NCBI GenBank assembly: GCA_019916065.1
Contig: CM034237.1
Span: forward strand, 24,727,340 to 24,791,339
DNA length: 64,000 bases
Reading direction: 5' to 3'
From: Vitellaria paradoxa
Lineage: Eukaryota; Streptophyta; Magnoliopsida; Ericales; Sapotaceae
Within the stretch, counting starts at the first letter, position 1. The number at the start of each line of letters is the position of its first letter. Below are positions 32,620 to 43,641 of this stretch, piece after piece. The position numbers and the translations under genes were made by a program. The notes beneath the pieces are model-generated. The model was not told the DNA's origin, searched no databases, and worked only from the letters and a program-made list of their open reading frames with translations.

Positions 32620-33026
32620 TGGATTCATATCCTTTTGGATAAGTATTCCAAGCCACTACCATTTATAGCCTTCTTTTACACATGAGCGGCTTGCTTAATT
32701 ATCAACCTGACCTTCTACTAGGTTTTCAAGTTGCTAATGGAGAAAGGTTTATTATCACTCTGCTCAGTAAGCCTATTTTCATAAGGATATTTCCTAATCT
32801 GGTGATCAAAAGAAATGTCTATGGCTCTCACTTACCAAGAAAGGATCTCCTCATTGGATTTGACATTCTTCAAGACTTAACTAAGATTAGATGGTCAATT
32901 TTTGGTCTGACATACAAATCCTTCACTTTGCCATGGTCCTCCATTTCTCACCTTTATTTGGCTAAACTATTTGAAAACATCAAAGCCCAACTTATTGAAC
33001 ACTCTTGTACAGAAACACATACAGCT
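32620..33026 (+). pseudogene. Caulimovirid aspartic protease region (broken)
   Basis: ILLDKYS near 32630 sits where a retroviral-type protease has its D-T/S-G active site; here the Asp is followed by Lys-Tyr, so the site looks destroyed. The frame 32682-33086 continues the domain with KRNVYGSHL and DLLIGFDIL. It is cut by the solo LTR at 33027. Confidence 0.6.
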
Positions 33027-34607
33027 TGTTGGCCCAAGGTTTATAAAGTTAGTTTTATAATTGATTTTGATGATAACAAACATTGAATTAAATTTTCACA
33101 ATAAATTTTCAAATAGACATTGTAAGAAATGTTACAATTCATTTGATAGATTCAAGATAATAGAGTTGGAAGAGATTGATATTATTTTTTAGATATTTTC
33201 ACATAATTTGGATGATGGAATAAAGGAATTTCAAAGTTGGGAGTAATAAAAATCAAAGTAAGATGAAGATTTGAACTAGAGGTTAACTCGGGTAAACAGA
33301 GAAATCAGACATATGTCAGTGTATAGATGATATTTTAAGATCCAACGGTTCAATTATTATGAAATTTTAATATAGTAAATTAGACTTCTATATCTACAAC
33401 TTTACTGAAGGAAAATTTTTGTGGATCTGACGTTAAGATATCAAAACATGAGTTGGAATATTAGTTATTACAGAAAGGTTTTTAATTCTGGATTCTGGAG
33501 CTAGTCTTAGTTTTTGAGACATAACTCATACTATACAGCTTTAAAAATTCTGTTTTTTGGTATGTGAAAAGAAGACTCAAAAAGCTATAACTTTTGTAGT
33601 TTAAGTTTCTTCTAATTCTAGAAGTATCCTGGTGAAACGGAAGCTTAAACGGGAAACACAGATTCAGAATGTTAGAAAAAGCTATCAGAAGCTGGTCTCG
33701 GTTCAGAAGCCATATCTGACTATCTAACCGTTGGATGAAGCTCAAAATTTGATATGTGATAGCTGACTTATATATCTACAAAGCTTTTACTCTGAGGCAA
33801 TGTCAGCTTTGAACGTTCTGAGGGTGAAAAACGGTCACAAATATATCTCAGAAAATCTGAATCTGAAAGACAGCATTGGAAGTAAGGAAATTCAATTTCT
33901 TTCAAGGGCAAAAGTGTCTTTTCACCTTGTAACGGCCATTTGGAGATTTTCATCTATAAATAGAGCCTTAAACTCAGATTCAAGGGGATGAACAAGGCAA
34001 GAAAGAAGTGCTTACAAAGAGATATAAGAAATTCCATAACTTTGCAAACATAGAGTGATTTCTTCTCACATTTGTGCTCCATCTTTCATATTCAACTTGT
34101 GAGAGTTTCTTTTTGATTTGATTGAGTTTTAAACTCATCATTGTTGTTGTAAGAAAGGGAATTTAAATCCCTTTTAATTTGTGAGAGTTGGGTGAGCTCT
34201 TGTTGGTTTTGGTTCAAGTGTTAGGACCAAAATAAGAGACTTTCTTTGAGAGAGACTTATGTGAGTGATTTGGGGATAAAATCACTTGGGAAAGGTTTCT
34301 AACACCTTGGGAAGCTAGTGTGTAATAAGCTCTTCAAAGAATAGTGGAGTGAGTGCAAAGAAGGCCTTGGGGAAGTGGACGTAGGCAACATTGAAGCCGA
34401 ACCACTATAAATCGATTGTTTGAAGAGCACTCACTCACTCTTCAAATACTAGCACTCACTCTTCATTCACAAATATTGAATAATTTTTTGTGGTGCATTT
34501 CATATTCATCTTGACATATTTGTTTTAGAGTTGAAATTTTTATTTGCAAAATTTTTAAGCAGCCCTATTCATCCCCCTCTAGTGTTGCTATTTGGGACAA
34601 CATAGCT
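33022..34607. mobile_element. Solo LTR inside the caulimovirid, with near-perfect target duplication
   Basis: The LTR spans 33027-34602 (1576 bp) and starts TGTTGGCCCAAG and ends GGGACAACA. The flanks are CAGCT (33022-33026) and TAGCT (34603-34607), a 5-bp duplication with one mismatch. The end segment ATTCATCCCCCTCTAG (34568-34582) is typical of Copia LTR ends. The protease and RT parts of the virus lie on either side. No internal region or second LTR is present, so it was reduced by LTR-LTR recombination. The Copia assignment is moderately supported. Confidence 0.75.
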
Positions 34608-35990
34608 TTTCTGAAAAAATGTCCTAATCCTCTTCGAAAACCCAGACTTCTTTGTTACTCTTCCTTTCAAGAGAAACGAAAAGATAAACCTAACCAAAGC
34701 TGGTCATAGTGGAATAACTCTTGAGCACTATAAGCTTGCCATTGTTAAAGTTACCTAACTCCAAGCTAAAGGTCTCATTGAACCAACAGTTTCCCAATGG
34801 GCATGCGAAGCATTTTATGTCAACAAAAGATCAGAACAAGTAAGAGGAAAGATGCAATTGGTTGTCAATTGTAAGCCCTTGAACCAGTTCCTCCTTGATG
34901 ATAATTCCCTCTACCCAGCAGGGTTTTTCTATTCAAAAGACTATCAAGCCAACATCTTTTCAAAGTTTGATCTCAACGCAAGATTTTAGCAACTTGGTCT
35001 TCATCCTGATGATAGGCATAAGACTACATTCTGCATTCCGAGCCACCACTTCCAGTGGACGGTAATGCCCTTTGGATTAAAAATAGCTCATTCCTTCCTC
35101 TAGCAAGCTATAGTTAAAATCTTTGAATCCATTCAACAAAATGCAAGTGTACATTGATAATATATTTCTCTTCTCCCCAACAGAAGAACATCACCAGGAA
35201 CTGCTTGAGAAGTTCTAAGCATTACTGTTACAATATGGAATAATGCTCTCAGAAAAAGAAAATGTTACTTGGCTAATCTGCCATTGACATCTTAAGCATG
35301 GCAATATCCTAGGGAAGCTTCCAGCTTCAGCCCCATGTTTGCCAACATCTCTATAGTTCCCAAACCAGCTAACTTCGGCTAAGAAACTTCAACAATTTTT
35401 CGGGATAGTCAATTACATGAGAGATTTTGTTCCAAAAATTGCTCAATTCACTTCTCTATTCTCCAGGCTCTTAAAGAATGATTCTTTTCACTGGATAAAA
35501 TAACAAACCAAAGCAGTTCAAGCGCCTAAATCCAAAGCAGCTTCACTCTCTGCACTTCAAATACCCCAGCCTCACAGTAAGTTTATTCTCCAGACAGATG
35601 CAAGTGATCAATATTTGGGAACAGCCCTACTCACAAAAACAAATGGAAAGAGAAAGGTACATGCCTATGTTATCAGACAATTTAAACCATCTGAATAGCA
35701 TTATCACTCTACATTTAAGGAAATTCTTACAGTCAAAAGAGGTATTGAAAAGTTTTAATTTTATCTAATTGGATGCAAATTCTTAATTGAAATGGATATG
35801 TCATCATTTCCCAAGATGCTTCAATTTAAAAAGAAAACTTTACCCAACTCACAGCTCCTGAGATGTGCAGATTGGTTCTCACTATAAAATTTTGATGTAA
35901 AGTATCTCCCTACAAGCAAGAATGTTCTTACAAATTTTCTTTCCAGAAACCCAGTCCATACCAACTCCCTTATTCCTTATATTTGTGCTA
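34608..35990 (+). pseudogene. Caulimovirid reverse transcriptase/RNase H region (broken)
   Basis: Recognisable RT blocks include QWACEAFYVNKRSEQVRGK, SKFDLNARF and FQWTVMPFGLK. The catalytic YIDD box reads YIDN in a shifted register (35150-35161), which would abolish polymerase activity. The RNase H domain starts near 35575 with FILQTDASDQYLG (Asp codon 35597-35599) and continues with HAYVIRQF and EILTVKRGIEKF. At least five stops and several frameshifts are present. No integrase follows. Confidence 0.82.
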
Positions 35991-36089
35991 TAACCTCAGA
36001 CCTTTCTTCTTCTAGACCACCACCAGACTAAGCCTCTTCATCTTCCATAGAACCACAACCAGATCCATAACCCCAACCTGAACCTCCAC

Positions 36090-37048
36090 CAGTGGAACCC
36101 ATTTTCCTTTTGTATAATCTTCCTTTAGCCATCCAAGACTAGATTAGGAGTCGGACTAGGTCACCTCCTAAACATTTTAGAAAATTTTGGTTAAATTTTC
36201 TCAATGTTCTTTTAGCTAATCACAAGTTTTGCTTAAAAAGCCTCATTTTCCCTACAGAAAATCCATTCCTCACATTGTTTTGAGTAAGAAATGAGTATGC
36301 TATGCCTAAAGAAGTATTATGGTTTTTCTAGTACTTATTCGAGGAATACACGATCCCCTTTATGCTTGACTCATGAACCCTTACAGCTTACTTGGTACAG
36401 GCCAATCTTCTAGGTTCCAAACCCAATCAAACCCTAAAGTATGTAACCGGTGTACTATGCTTGCTTAGTTTCACCCACATGAAACAGGGTTGTCAATGCT
36501 GACATTATAACCAATATGTTCTCATCACCTTTAAAAAGGAACCAATCTTTTTCCCTCCGGATACCATTTTCCCTATTGATCCTCGAAATGACCCTAGCCT
36601 TTCTCAGTCCTTAAACCCTACTGAGTCCTACTACTACTTTCATAATTGTGTAGTCATCTAAGCATATTACCAGAATAACATTGTCAATTATCCTACCAAG
36701 GCACTGCGTACTATAGACTGGTTCTCATTTCTTCAAAGGATGATCATCCTCAATAACAAAGATCAATTACAACTTCCTGTTGACCAATTAACTATTAATT
36801 ATCAATGGAAGTTATCCAATCCTAATGAAGAAAGACTCACTTTCAGTCTGTTTAAGCATATTCAATCATGGAACTTTGCATTCGAACTTCAAGAACTGTT
36901 TAGTGCAATGACCATAGACCTCTATATTACCAGAATCCATTATGGTCGAGGACTATATCCTTACTTTCCCTTGGAACGAGATGGCCTCCCAGATGAAGAA
37001 TCGTCGGACCCAACTTATGGCAGTGAAAGCGATAGTGACAATGACTAG
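36090..37048 (+). pseudogene. Caulimovirid second ORF (function unknown, broken)
   Basis: After the RNase H domain, a further coding stretch has scattered stops up to about 36660 and an open part at 36740-37048 (102 codons), ending in an acidic tail (DEESSDPTYGSESDSDND). It has no domain I recognise. Its position matches the extra ORF described for some caulimovirid genera. Confidence 0.55.
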
Positions 37049-37144
37049 TGATTGATACTTAGCATGCACTTGTCTCCATTAGCCTGAGAATCTTTAACTT
37101 TAAGCAACCTTTACTTTTGTAGACTTTGCTTTTGTATGGCGTGG

Positions 37145-37459
37145 TGTGTAATAAAAGCCATGTGCTGTATATGCCATGTGCTTATTTACTTTTCGTACTG
37201 ATGTCCAGTTTTTGCAAAAGTATGTATCAATCTTGTCTATACTGTTTTAGTTTGTTTGAAGTCTGGATTTGAAATCCGCCAACCTACACTCTCACCTATA
37301 AAAGGGATTTATCCCTCACTTGTAAGACAAAAGGAGTCTGTTGGCTGTTATTCTTGTAAGTTTGCTCTCTTAATAAAATTTCTATTTGTGTTTCACTCTT
37401 CTCACATCTTCTATTTTCTTTAATTTTCTTATATGCCTTGATCCTGCTTCCAATCTGTG
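37145..37459 (+). promoter_or_regulatory. Caulimovirid intergenic region, copy 2
   Basis: Repeat of 28669-28981 with a TATA box (37297-37304) and AATAAA (37372-37377). It ends where the primer site should begin, which fits the end of a linear viral genome at the minus-strand discontinuity. Confidence 0.75.
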
Positions 37460-37489
37460 AAATTTCTTTTATGATCTTTTCTTAAAGTG

Positions 37490-37780
37490 CATGGCCTTTT
37501 AGAATCTATTGTGGTCCAGGACCATATTCTTATTTTCCCTTGGATCAAGATGGCCTCTTAAATGAAGAACCGCCAGACCTGGAAGATTGGGCTGTACCAA
37601 GTAAGCTGTAAGGGTCCATGAGTCAAACATAAAGGAGAAAGAAAGGCTACTTTGCAAAAAACTGCAAAACTAAGGAGAAAAAAGAAAAGATTGTTGCCCC
37701 GACCCCATGTTTACTAGCATCTCCGCTAGTTACTAGATTAGTTGACTTCGCCTAAGCAGCTTTAACAATTTCTGCATTCG
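37490..37780 (+). repeat. Scrambled fragments of a second caulimovirid copy
   Basis: Three short pieces lie next to one another out of genome order. 37500-37580 repeats the end of the second ORF (36933-37015). 37648-37700 repeats the zinc-knuckle tail (near 32385-32435). 37700-37780 repeats RT sequence (near 35330-35405). This is a rearranged or recombined partial copy. Confidence 0.7.
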
Positions 37781-37784
37781 AATA

Positions 37785-37905
37785 TATCAGTTTATATGTA
37801 AAGATTGGAACTTAAGTAGAACAGTATGATTTTTATTAAAAAAATATCAAAAAAAATATCAAAACGGCATTGTTTTAGGGTTACCCCTGCTACAACCCTG
37901 AGTCG
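37785..37905. repeat. Right half of the MITE-like inverted repeat interrupted by the caulimovirid
   Basis: In reverse complement it gives GTAGCAGGGGTAACCCTAAA, then GCCGTTTTGA, CTACTTAAGTTCC and ATATATTCGAAT, in the same order as 28560-28668. Confidence 0.5.
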
Positions 37906-38050
37906 ACAAACCTTTGCTTCATCAGCTAAGTTCAGTCTCCATCACATATATATATATATATATAGTAAAGGTCAAAAAAATAAAATAAAAAAATAATAGG
38001 TGGTGCAAGCCCTTTCTTTGATTCAAGTCCACATACCCTACAGAACAACC

Positions 38051-39259
38051 ATGGCGTCTACAAAGCGCAGAGCCGATCCCGATCTTCCCATGGACATAAT
38101 CGTCACGGAAATCCTATCCAGGTTGCCCGTCAAATCCCTCCTTCAGCTCAAATCGGTCTGCAAATACTGGTACTCTCTCATCGGCCACCCCACTTTCATC
38201 GCCAAGCACCTGAACCAATCCGTCTCCGCCACCAACAATGGCGTCAGCCCTTTCCTCTTCCTCCGAGACACTTCCGACGCCAAACTCCGCGTCCTGTCCC
38301 TCCTCCGCGAGGACACCCTCGACGCGGCCGTTGATTTCGAGATACCCACTTCCATTAAGGTCAAGGTCAATGGGTATTGGGACATTGTGGGGTCTTGCAA
38401 CGGCTTGCTTGTTGTGAGCGATTCGGAGGGACTCGGGTCGGAGATCATTTTGTGGAACCCCGCGACGAGGGAATTTAGGGAGCTTCCGACGCCGGGGATT
38501 ACTCACACGGAGGGTAAGGTGCTTGAAGGGGTCACTTTCGGATTTGGGTTCAATCCCAAAACCACCGATCACAAGCTGGTGAGGATTGTCCACTTTTTGG
38601 GTGAATTGAACCAAGGCTTTGATGTACGGGTTGAGGTGTATTCACAGAGCACAGATTCTTGGCGTGAGATCGACGCTGCAATGCCCACTGAGTTCCATCA
38701 GAGGCTTGGTGTTGCTCATCCGTTTCTGCCCAGAACATCTCGCGCTGAGGCGTTTGTTGGCGGGGCTTTGCACTGGACAGCTTGTGTTGAGCCAGATGAA
38801 GATCGAGAAACCATAATTGCATTTTACATGGTTGATGAGGTTTTCCGGCAGATATCTGTGCCGGGTTCTGATAAGATTCCCAATAAATTTTTCATATCTC
38901 TTGTTGTGTTAGAGGGATGCCTTGGTGCTGTGATCATTCCCACCGATTACGGAGGCAACAACTCATGCTTTGATCTGTGGGTGATGAAGGAATATGGTGT
39001 TCAAGAGGCTTGGACTAAGCAGTTTACCGTTGGAGCCTTTGCTAATTCGCCGCTCAAGGTTGTGGGGTGTTGGAAGAATGGTGAGCTTATAATACAAGAA
39101 GAAGTTAATGAACTGTTTTTGTACAATCCTAATACCCAGCTAATTGAGGAAATACGTATTAGTGGAGCTTGTTGTAATTGTACATACACGGAGAGCCTTG
39201 TTTCAGTTGGAAGAAGAGATGGAGTTCAGAAGATAAGCCCTTGTGTGACTTCTGTTTAG
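38051..39259 (+). CDS. F-box protein with FBA (F-box associated) domain
   Basis: Intact single-exon gene of 402 codons. The F-box is at residues about 10-55 (DLPMDIIVTEILSRLPVKSL ... VCKYWYSLI). A type-1 F-box-associated domain follows, with the family signatures GSCNGLLVVSD (114-124) and ILWNPATREFRELP. Such proteins are substrate receptors of SCF ubiquitin ligases: the F-box binds the SKP1-like adaptor and the C-terminal domain binds the target. The family includes CPR1/CPR30-like immune regulators, but the substrate cannot be told here. I chose the ATG at 38051 (ACCATGGCG context) rather than the in-frame ATG at 38000, because the extra 17 residues are not F-box-like and the codons become GC-rich only from 38051. 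The (AT)n run at 37946-37963 may serve as a TATA region. Confidence 0.92.
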   Translation: MASTKRRADPDLPMDIIVTEILSRLPVKSLLQLKSVCKYWYSLIGHPTFIAKHLNQSVSATNNGVSPFLFLRDTSDAKLRVLSLLREDTLDAAVDFEIPTSIKVKVNGYWDIVGSCNGLLVVSDSEGLGSEIILWNPATREFRELPTPGITHTEGKVLEGVTFGFGFNPKTTDHKLVRIVHFLGELNQGFDVRVEVYSQSTDSWREIDAAMPTEFHQRLGVAHPFLPRTSRAEAFVGGALHWTACVEPDEDRETIIAFYMVDEVFRQISVPGSDKIPNKFFISLVVLEGCLGAVIIPTDYGGNNSCFDLWVMKEYGVQEAWTKQFTVGAFANSPLKVVGCWKNGELIIQEEVNELFLYNPNTQLIEEIRISGACCNCTYTESLVSVGRRDGVQKISPCVTSV

Positions 39260-40559
39260 AATGGGGTTTTCAAAGTTCGTTCCTTCTGAATTTGCATGTG
39301 GTAAGTTCAGTTATGTCTGAAAATCTGTTCACTGGTAATGTTCAGAGTACTGAAGTTGGTCTGTTCTTGGGGGCATTTGTATTTGTTGAACTCCGAGAGA
39401 TACCAAGTGGAGTTGAGCACTTGATTCTTTTTGAAACTGATAGAAGACTTAAATATTCCAGTTATTACACAAACAAGTGAAAAGGCCATTCGTATAAAAC
39501 TATCTTAAATTCATGTAGATTTATTTACAAAAAATAATTAAAATAAAAAAAATTGCAATAAACGTGCCATGTAAATTCTCGAATTATATGCTTCCCTGAG
39601 ATGATGTTTTGGTGTTTTGTGAGAATGGACTAAAGATAGATCATGGGCCATAAGTTTAGCTTAAAGGATTGAAAAATAAGCTTTTGTTTTGTAATTATGT
39701 TGAGATGATAGACAACTATAACTTGAAATGTATAAATTAATTTCTTTCCTCTTTGCATCGCTATTCTTTCAGAATCCTTTGAGATGAAGGGCACTGTCTA
39801 CTGTCATGGCTAAGGTTTACAAGACACCGTAGAAGCTCACATACAAAGAGTCGTGTTTGAACTGTTACTTGAAGCATCTCTGTGTTTGCCATTATTTTCT
39901 CATCAGCTTCACAGATAATTATCACAAGAAAGACTGGCAATCAGTTAGTGAGACAAGGTAAGTAGTGGAAGGGTTTTTATGTGGTATGTGATCGGATATT
40001 TTTCTTGATGTACTTAGACTGGCTGGTGAACAAGCTCAGTTTTCATATGGATAATTGAAGCTAATCTTACGTCACCATGTTGATGTAAGTTTGATTTTGA
40101 TTTTAAGGTAAATACATGCACATGGAACAACGTCTAAGCCAAGGAAGCGCAAACCCACACACTACTTCCTAAAGACAGATTCTGATGTATGTTCAAACTT
40201 CTTATTATGAATGGCTTTCATTAAAGCTATGTTATTCTTTGTTTCCATCTATACCGTATATAATCTAACTTGTTTTCAAATTATGGGCTTCAGATAACTC
40301 AAATAGTAGAGAAGGCTACCTTACCACATTGGTAAAGGCACCTAGGGGGTTAAATTGGCCTTGGGGAGGCTATTTGTTGGAACCTGAAAGACTTGAAAAC
40401 CAAACCAACTCATTCAGTTCATGGTCTAAAAGTTGTCAACTTGGTTAATTTAGTTCAATTCTCGGGTTGGCATGTTTTTGATTTGATCCAATTCGACCTG
40501 ATTCAACCCGATTTTGCAATTTTATTTTTACATAAAGCTAGGCGTTATACCATGGAACT
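39260..40559 (+). other. Probable 3' UTR of the F-box gene and flank
   Basis: There is no conserved coding frame. Possible AATAAA signals lie near 39540-39566. A segment at 39770-39958 is less AT-rich and ends in a good splice donor (AAG/GTAAGT at 39956-39963), so a spliced 3' UTR is possible but unproven. Confidence 0.35.
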
Positions 40560-41104
40560 TAGGGGTGGCATGAAGTCTAGCCATTCATGAGCTGTTCGAG
40601 CTTTGCTCAAGCTCAATTTGTGCCATATTCAAGCTAAATTCAAACCCAAGTTTAAGCTCATTTGTATTTTGAGCCAAGTTTGAGCCTCAAGCTTCTCAGC
40701 TTGAAAGCTCACGAGTTGATTCGAAAAATATTTTTATTTCCCACTAATGCCCCTTACAATGCTTACTACACTTTTAAGCTGACTAAGTTCTTTGCTTCTT
40801 TATATAGAAAACTTTTTTAGCTTCCTAAGCCAATGTGGTGCACGAATAAACTCAAGAAGACGAATGAGCACTTTCCCAAATCAGTTCTGAATCCATTCAT
40901 TTTCCCAATCAAATACATGCATACATACATCTTTATATACACACATGCACACACATTTATATACCAAGCAAGCTCGTAATTTCCACACATACCCAACAAG
41001 TTCTCCATTCACCCTCCAAACTTTCCCCTATGCCCCATAAACCTCCCAATTTCCTCCCATTCCATTCTTTTCATCCAAGCCTCAACTCCTAACACTCCAT
41101 CTCT

Positions 41105-41640
41105 CAGATCACACTGCCCCTGGTAAACCAAAACATTGCAGTTCATGTTCACCACAACGTCCTATCATAAACTAAATTCAGATCTTCGTGCAAGATAATT
41201 TCTTCCTATGACAAAGCATTTTTCAATGCTGAATCGGGGGAGTTTAATGGGAGAGCTTCATTAAGTAGCAGCAACTGGCATTTTGGAAACCCAACAAACT
41301 CTTCCTGGCTTCTGACCAACACTTCAAGGATCAATGTGACAAACATGTCTACAAGAAGAGGCGAATTTAGGGCTCACACTTTTATGGGTTTCTTTCTATA
41401 ATTCAGACATTCTATTTTATTTTTTTGATTGAATTTAGTTTAATTTTGTTTGGGGCCATTTTTTTTATTTGTAGAAAGACATTGCCATGATGGACTAGGC
41501 AAGTGCAGGTTTGCTTAGAAATAAGGTTGCGTGCTCTTGATGATGGTTATAGTTGGAGAAAATATGGGCAGAAAGATATATTGGGAGCTAAGCATCCAAT
41601 ATGACACCCAGTTCCGTTTTCAAGTAATGCTTTGATCATT
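41105..41640 (+). pseudogene. WRKY transcription factor fragment (group III-like), broken
   Basis: A first exon-like part (about 41175-41350) encodes KIISSYDKAFFNAESGEFNG, resembling the N-terminal region of group III WRKY proteins. After an intron-like gap with the acceptor TTTATTTGTAG (ending 41474), the second part carries LDDGYSWRKYGQKDILGAKHP (41536-41598). This is the DNA-binding strand with the WRKYGQK heptad, followed at once by a stop in place of the zinc-finger half. Another stop interrupts the first part and the zinc-binding Cys/His residues are missing, so it cannot encode a working factor. Confidence 0.8.
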
Positions 41641-41663
41641 TATTGTTAGATTATGCATGGATA

Positions 41664-41898
41664 TTAATGCCGGTTATAGATGAAAATTTATTGGGTCATC
41701 TATGTACAAAGTGGGCTTGACCCGTTGAATTTTAAGTCTAATTCATTGCAACTTGGCATGGAAAATATATTATTTGGGTTTAATGCAATCTATAGATGCA
41801 AAATTATTGGGTCATCCATATGCAAAATGGGCACAATCCATTGAATATTAAGTTCTACTTCATTGCAACTTGGCGTGGAAATATATTATTTGAGTTTG
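41664..41898. repeat. Two-copy tandem duplication, period about 118 bp
   Basis: Blocks beginning TATAGATG and ending TATATTATTTGRGTTT occur twice (about 41668-41780 and 41786-41898), sharing ATTGGGTCATC and CATTGCAACTTGGC. Confidence 0.8.
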
Positions 41899-41990
41899 GT
41901 TTGAGCTATTTGTGAGCTCGAACAACATAGTTATTACTTAAGCTGAGCTTGAGAAGCTTGGCTCGGCTCGATTCCCCACCTAATATAACT

Positions 41991-43641
41991 GAGCCAACTC
42001 GATCAATACTGGTTGATTCAGTTCGATTTTGTTTTGTTTATAGTATGATTGGTTTAGTTTCAGGCCAAAAAATTTGGGGTTCTAGGTCTAAGTGGACCCA
42101 AACCAACCCAACCAATACACACCCCCAGTTGGACTCTGGTGTTTATTTTGATTCTCAACCGGTTTGGTCGTTGTTTAGCTTGTTTTTCAAGATTGATTTT
42201 TGACAGCTCCCCCCACCCCCCCCCCCAAAAAAAAAACTCTTTTTTTTTCTCTTCAAAATTTACCTTTTACTCTTAGCATCAATTTTTTTTGTAATGAATG
42301 CTTGCTTCTCTTTCTGCCGGAATCGTCTTTTTGTATGTGCAAAAATAAAAAATTAGGTCATTTTCCTTTGTTTCATTGTTATGGTGGATCAATGGTCAAC
42401 GACATCCTACTTGTAATAGCTTGATGGATCTAGGAGGCATTACTTATTGCTTCAGAATTTGCTTGTAACATGTTTGTAAGATCAATATTTCCATGAAATT
42501 AATACTTCATCTAAGGATCGTTGCTTCCTTGCGCCATGCTCCGATCTAAATGGGTTGGTACAAGGATGATGATTCAGACAGCATTGATATAAATGCTATG
42601 GGGATAAACTCTTGAACCTTATCGTAGAAAATGATTTAGGTACATTACAATCACTGCCTTGTCCTTTTTGTTCTATCATGAAATGTTGCTATTTGTGTTT
42701 CGCCAAAATATCTCTGCACAATTTTATTGCTAGGTATTATAACTGTTGAGGCAATGTAGTTTTCCAGGTGTGAAGTCCTAATTAAATTGAAGAGTTAGGT
42801 TTGTCAGTTGTTTTGATTGCTTTATACTTGTAGCATGAATTTGCCAAAGACTTGTGTTGTAAGATGCTGATGAGAATCTCTTTAATTCGTGGCTTGTCCA
42901 TATGCCTCTACTGCAGAAATACTTGGAACTTTATTTGGCTTTTAAGTATTGAAGTATCAGAGGACCTCTGCTAATCTTATGGTCTGCATGTGCTCTGTAC
43001 ATGTTAAAACCCACAGCTTGAGTTTTGGCACAAGGGTTTAAGCAACGCTTGATATTGGAGGACCTGAGTGAGCCACACCGAAGCTTCATTGTATCATCTC
43101 AGCTGACACAGCCTGTGGATGACTTTCAAAGTCATTTTGGATGTCTGCTATTAGCACATCAGAGATTGAAGATCCATTGTTATTTGCTGCTAGCTTAATG
43201 TGCCCAATCAAGGACAATGCAAAAGACAAGCAAGAGAAAGTTTTAGCTGGGGCTGCGTCTGAAGGTTCAGAAGCTTGAAGCATGGAGAGCCTACCTGTGT
43301 TGTAAATTTGGCACTAAATGAGTTTCATGAAGTTGACAACCTGCCCTTTTTCTTTTTCCTTCTGAATTTTGTGTGTGGTGTGTGTTTGTATATATATATA
43401 TATATATATATGCATTCGAATCCATCCATAAGGCATTCTAACTGTTCAGTTGTGCATTGATATGCAAGTCAAGCGAAGAGTTGGGCCCTGGATCAATGGT
43501 GGTATTTTGAGTCTCTGAGCCAGGCATCTTTCTGGGCTGACCAACTAACAGTCTTGCAGTGTGTTTTGGTTGGTAAGCTGAAAGCAGCTCAGTTCAGGCA
43601 CAGGTCGTCATTCTTGAGCTTTGAAAAGCCACGCAGTCCAT
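41991..43641. other. Intergenic DNA, no gene recognised
   Basis: It has a C/A homopolymer junction (42209-42236) and an (AT)n run (43387-43412). The stretch 43010-43330 is less AT-rich and could be transcribed, but the frames there (for example minus strand 43086-43283) have no domain I recognise. Confidence 0.4.

Larger units (their letters stand above)
28669..37780 (+). mobile_element. Endogenous caulimovirid (pararetrovirus) integrant, decayed
   Basis: The order on the plus strand is intergenic/promoter region, tRNA-Met primer site (28990-29003), movement protein, coat protein with zinc knuckle, aspartic protease, RT/RNase H, a second ORF, then a second copy of the intergenic region (37145-37459). 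A cell-to-cell movement protein combined with RT/RNase H and no integrase identifies a caulimovirid rather than an LTR retrotransposon. The single large polyprotein followed by a second ORF resembles Florendovirus, but the genus is inferred. Every coding domain has stops or frameshifts, and the RT catalytic motif and the protease active site are altered. The copy is a fossil. A solo LTR (33027-34602) interrupts it between protease and RT. Confidence 0.82.
40560..41982 (+). mobile_element. hAT-like element carrying a WRKY gene fragment
   Basis: The left end TAGGGGTGGCATGAAG and the inverted right end TAGGTGGGGAATCGAGCC are of the same kind as the MITE at 12439-12936. Both subterminal regions are rich in AAGCTC/GAGCTC motifs. 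The flanks ATGGAACT (40552-40559) and ATATAACT (41983-41990) match at 6 of 8 bases, as an eroded 8-bp target duplication would. Inside is the WRKY pseudogene and a two-copy 118-bp duplication (41664-41898). If the ends are right, this is a Pack-type transposon. The alternative is an old WRKY pseudogene hit by two unrelated elements. Confidence 0.45.

Noticed and set aside
38114..38614. 166-codon minus-strand frame
   Set aside because: Antisense shadow of the GC-rich F-box exon.
43086..43283. 65-codon minus-strand frame of balanced composition
   Set aside because: No recognisable domain, no splice or promoter support; the plus-strand frames in the same stretch are no better.
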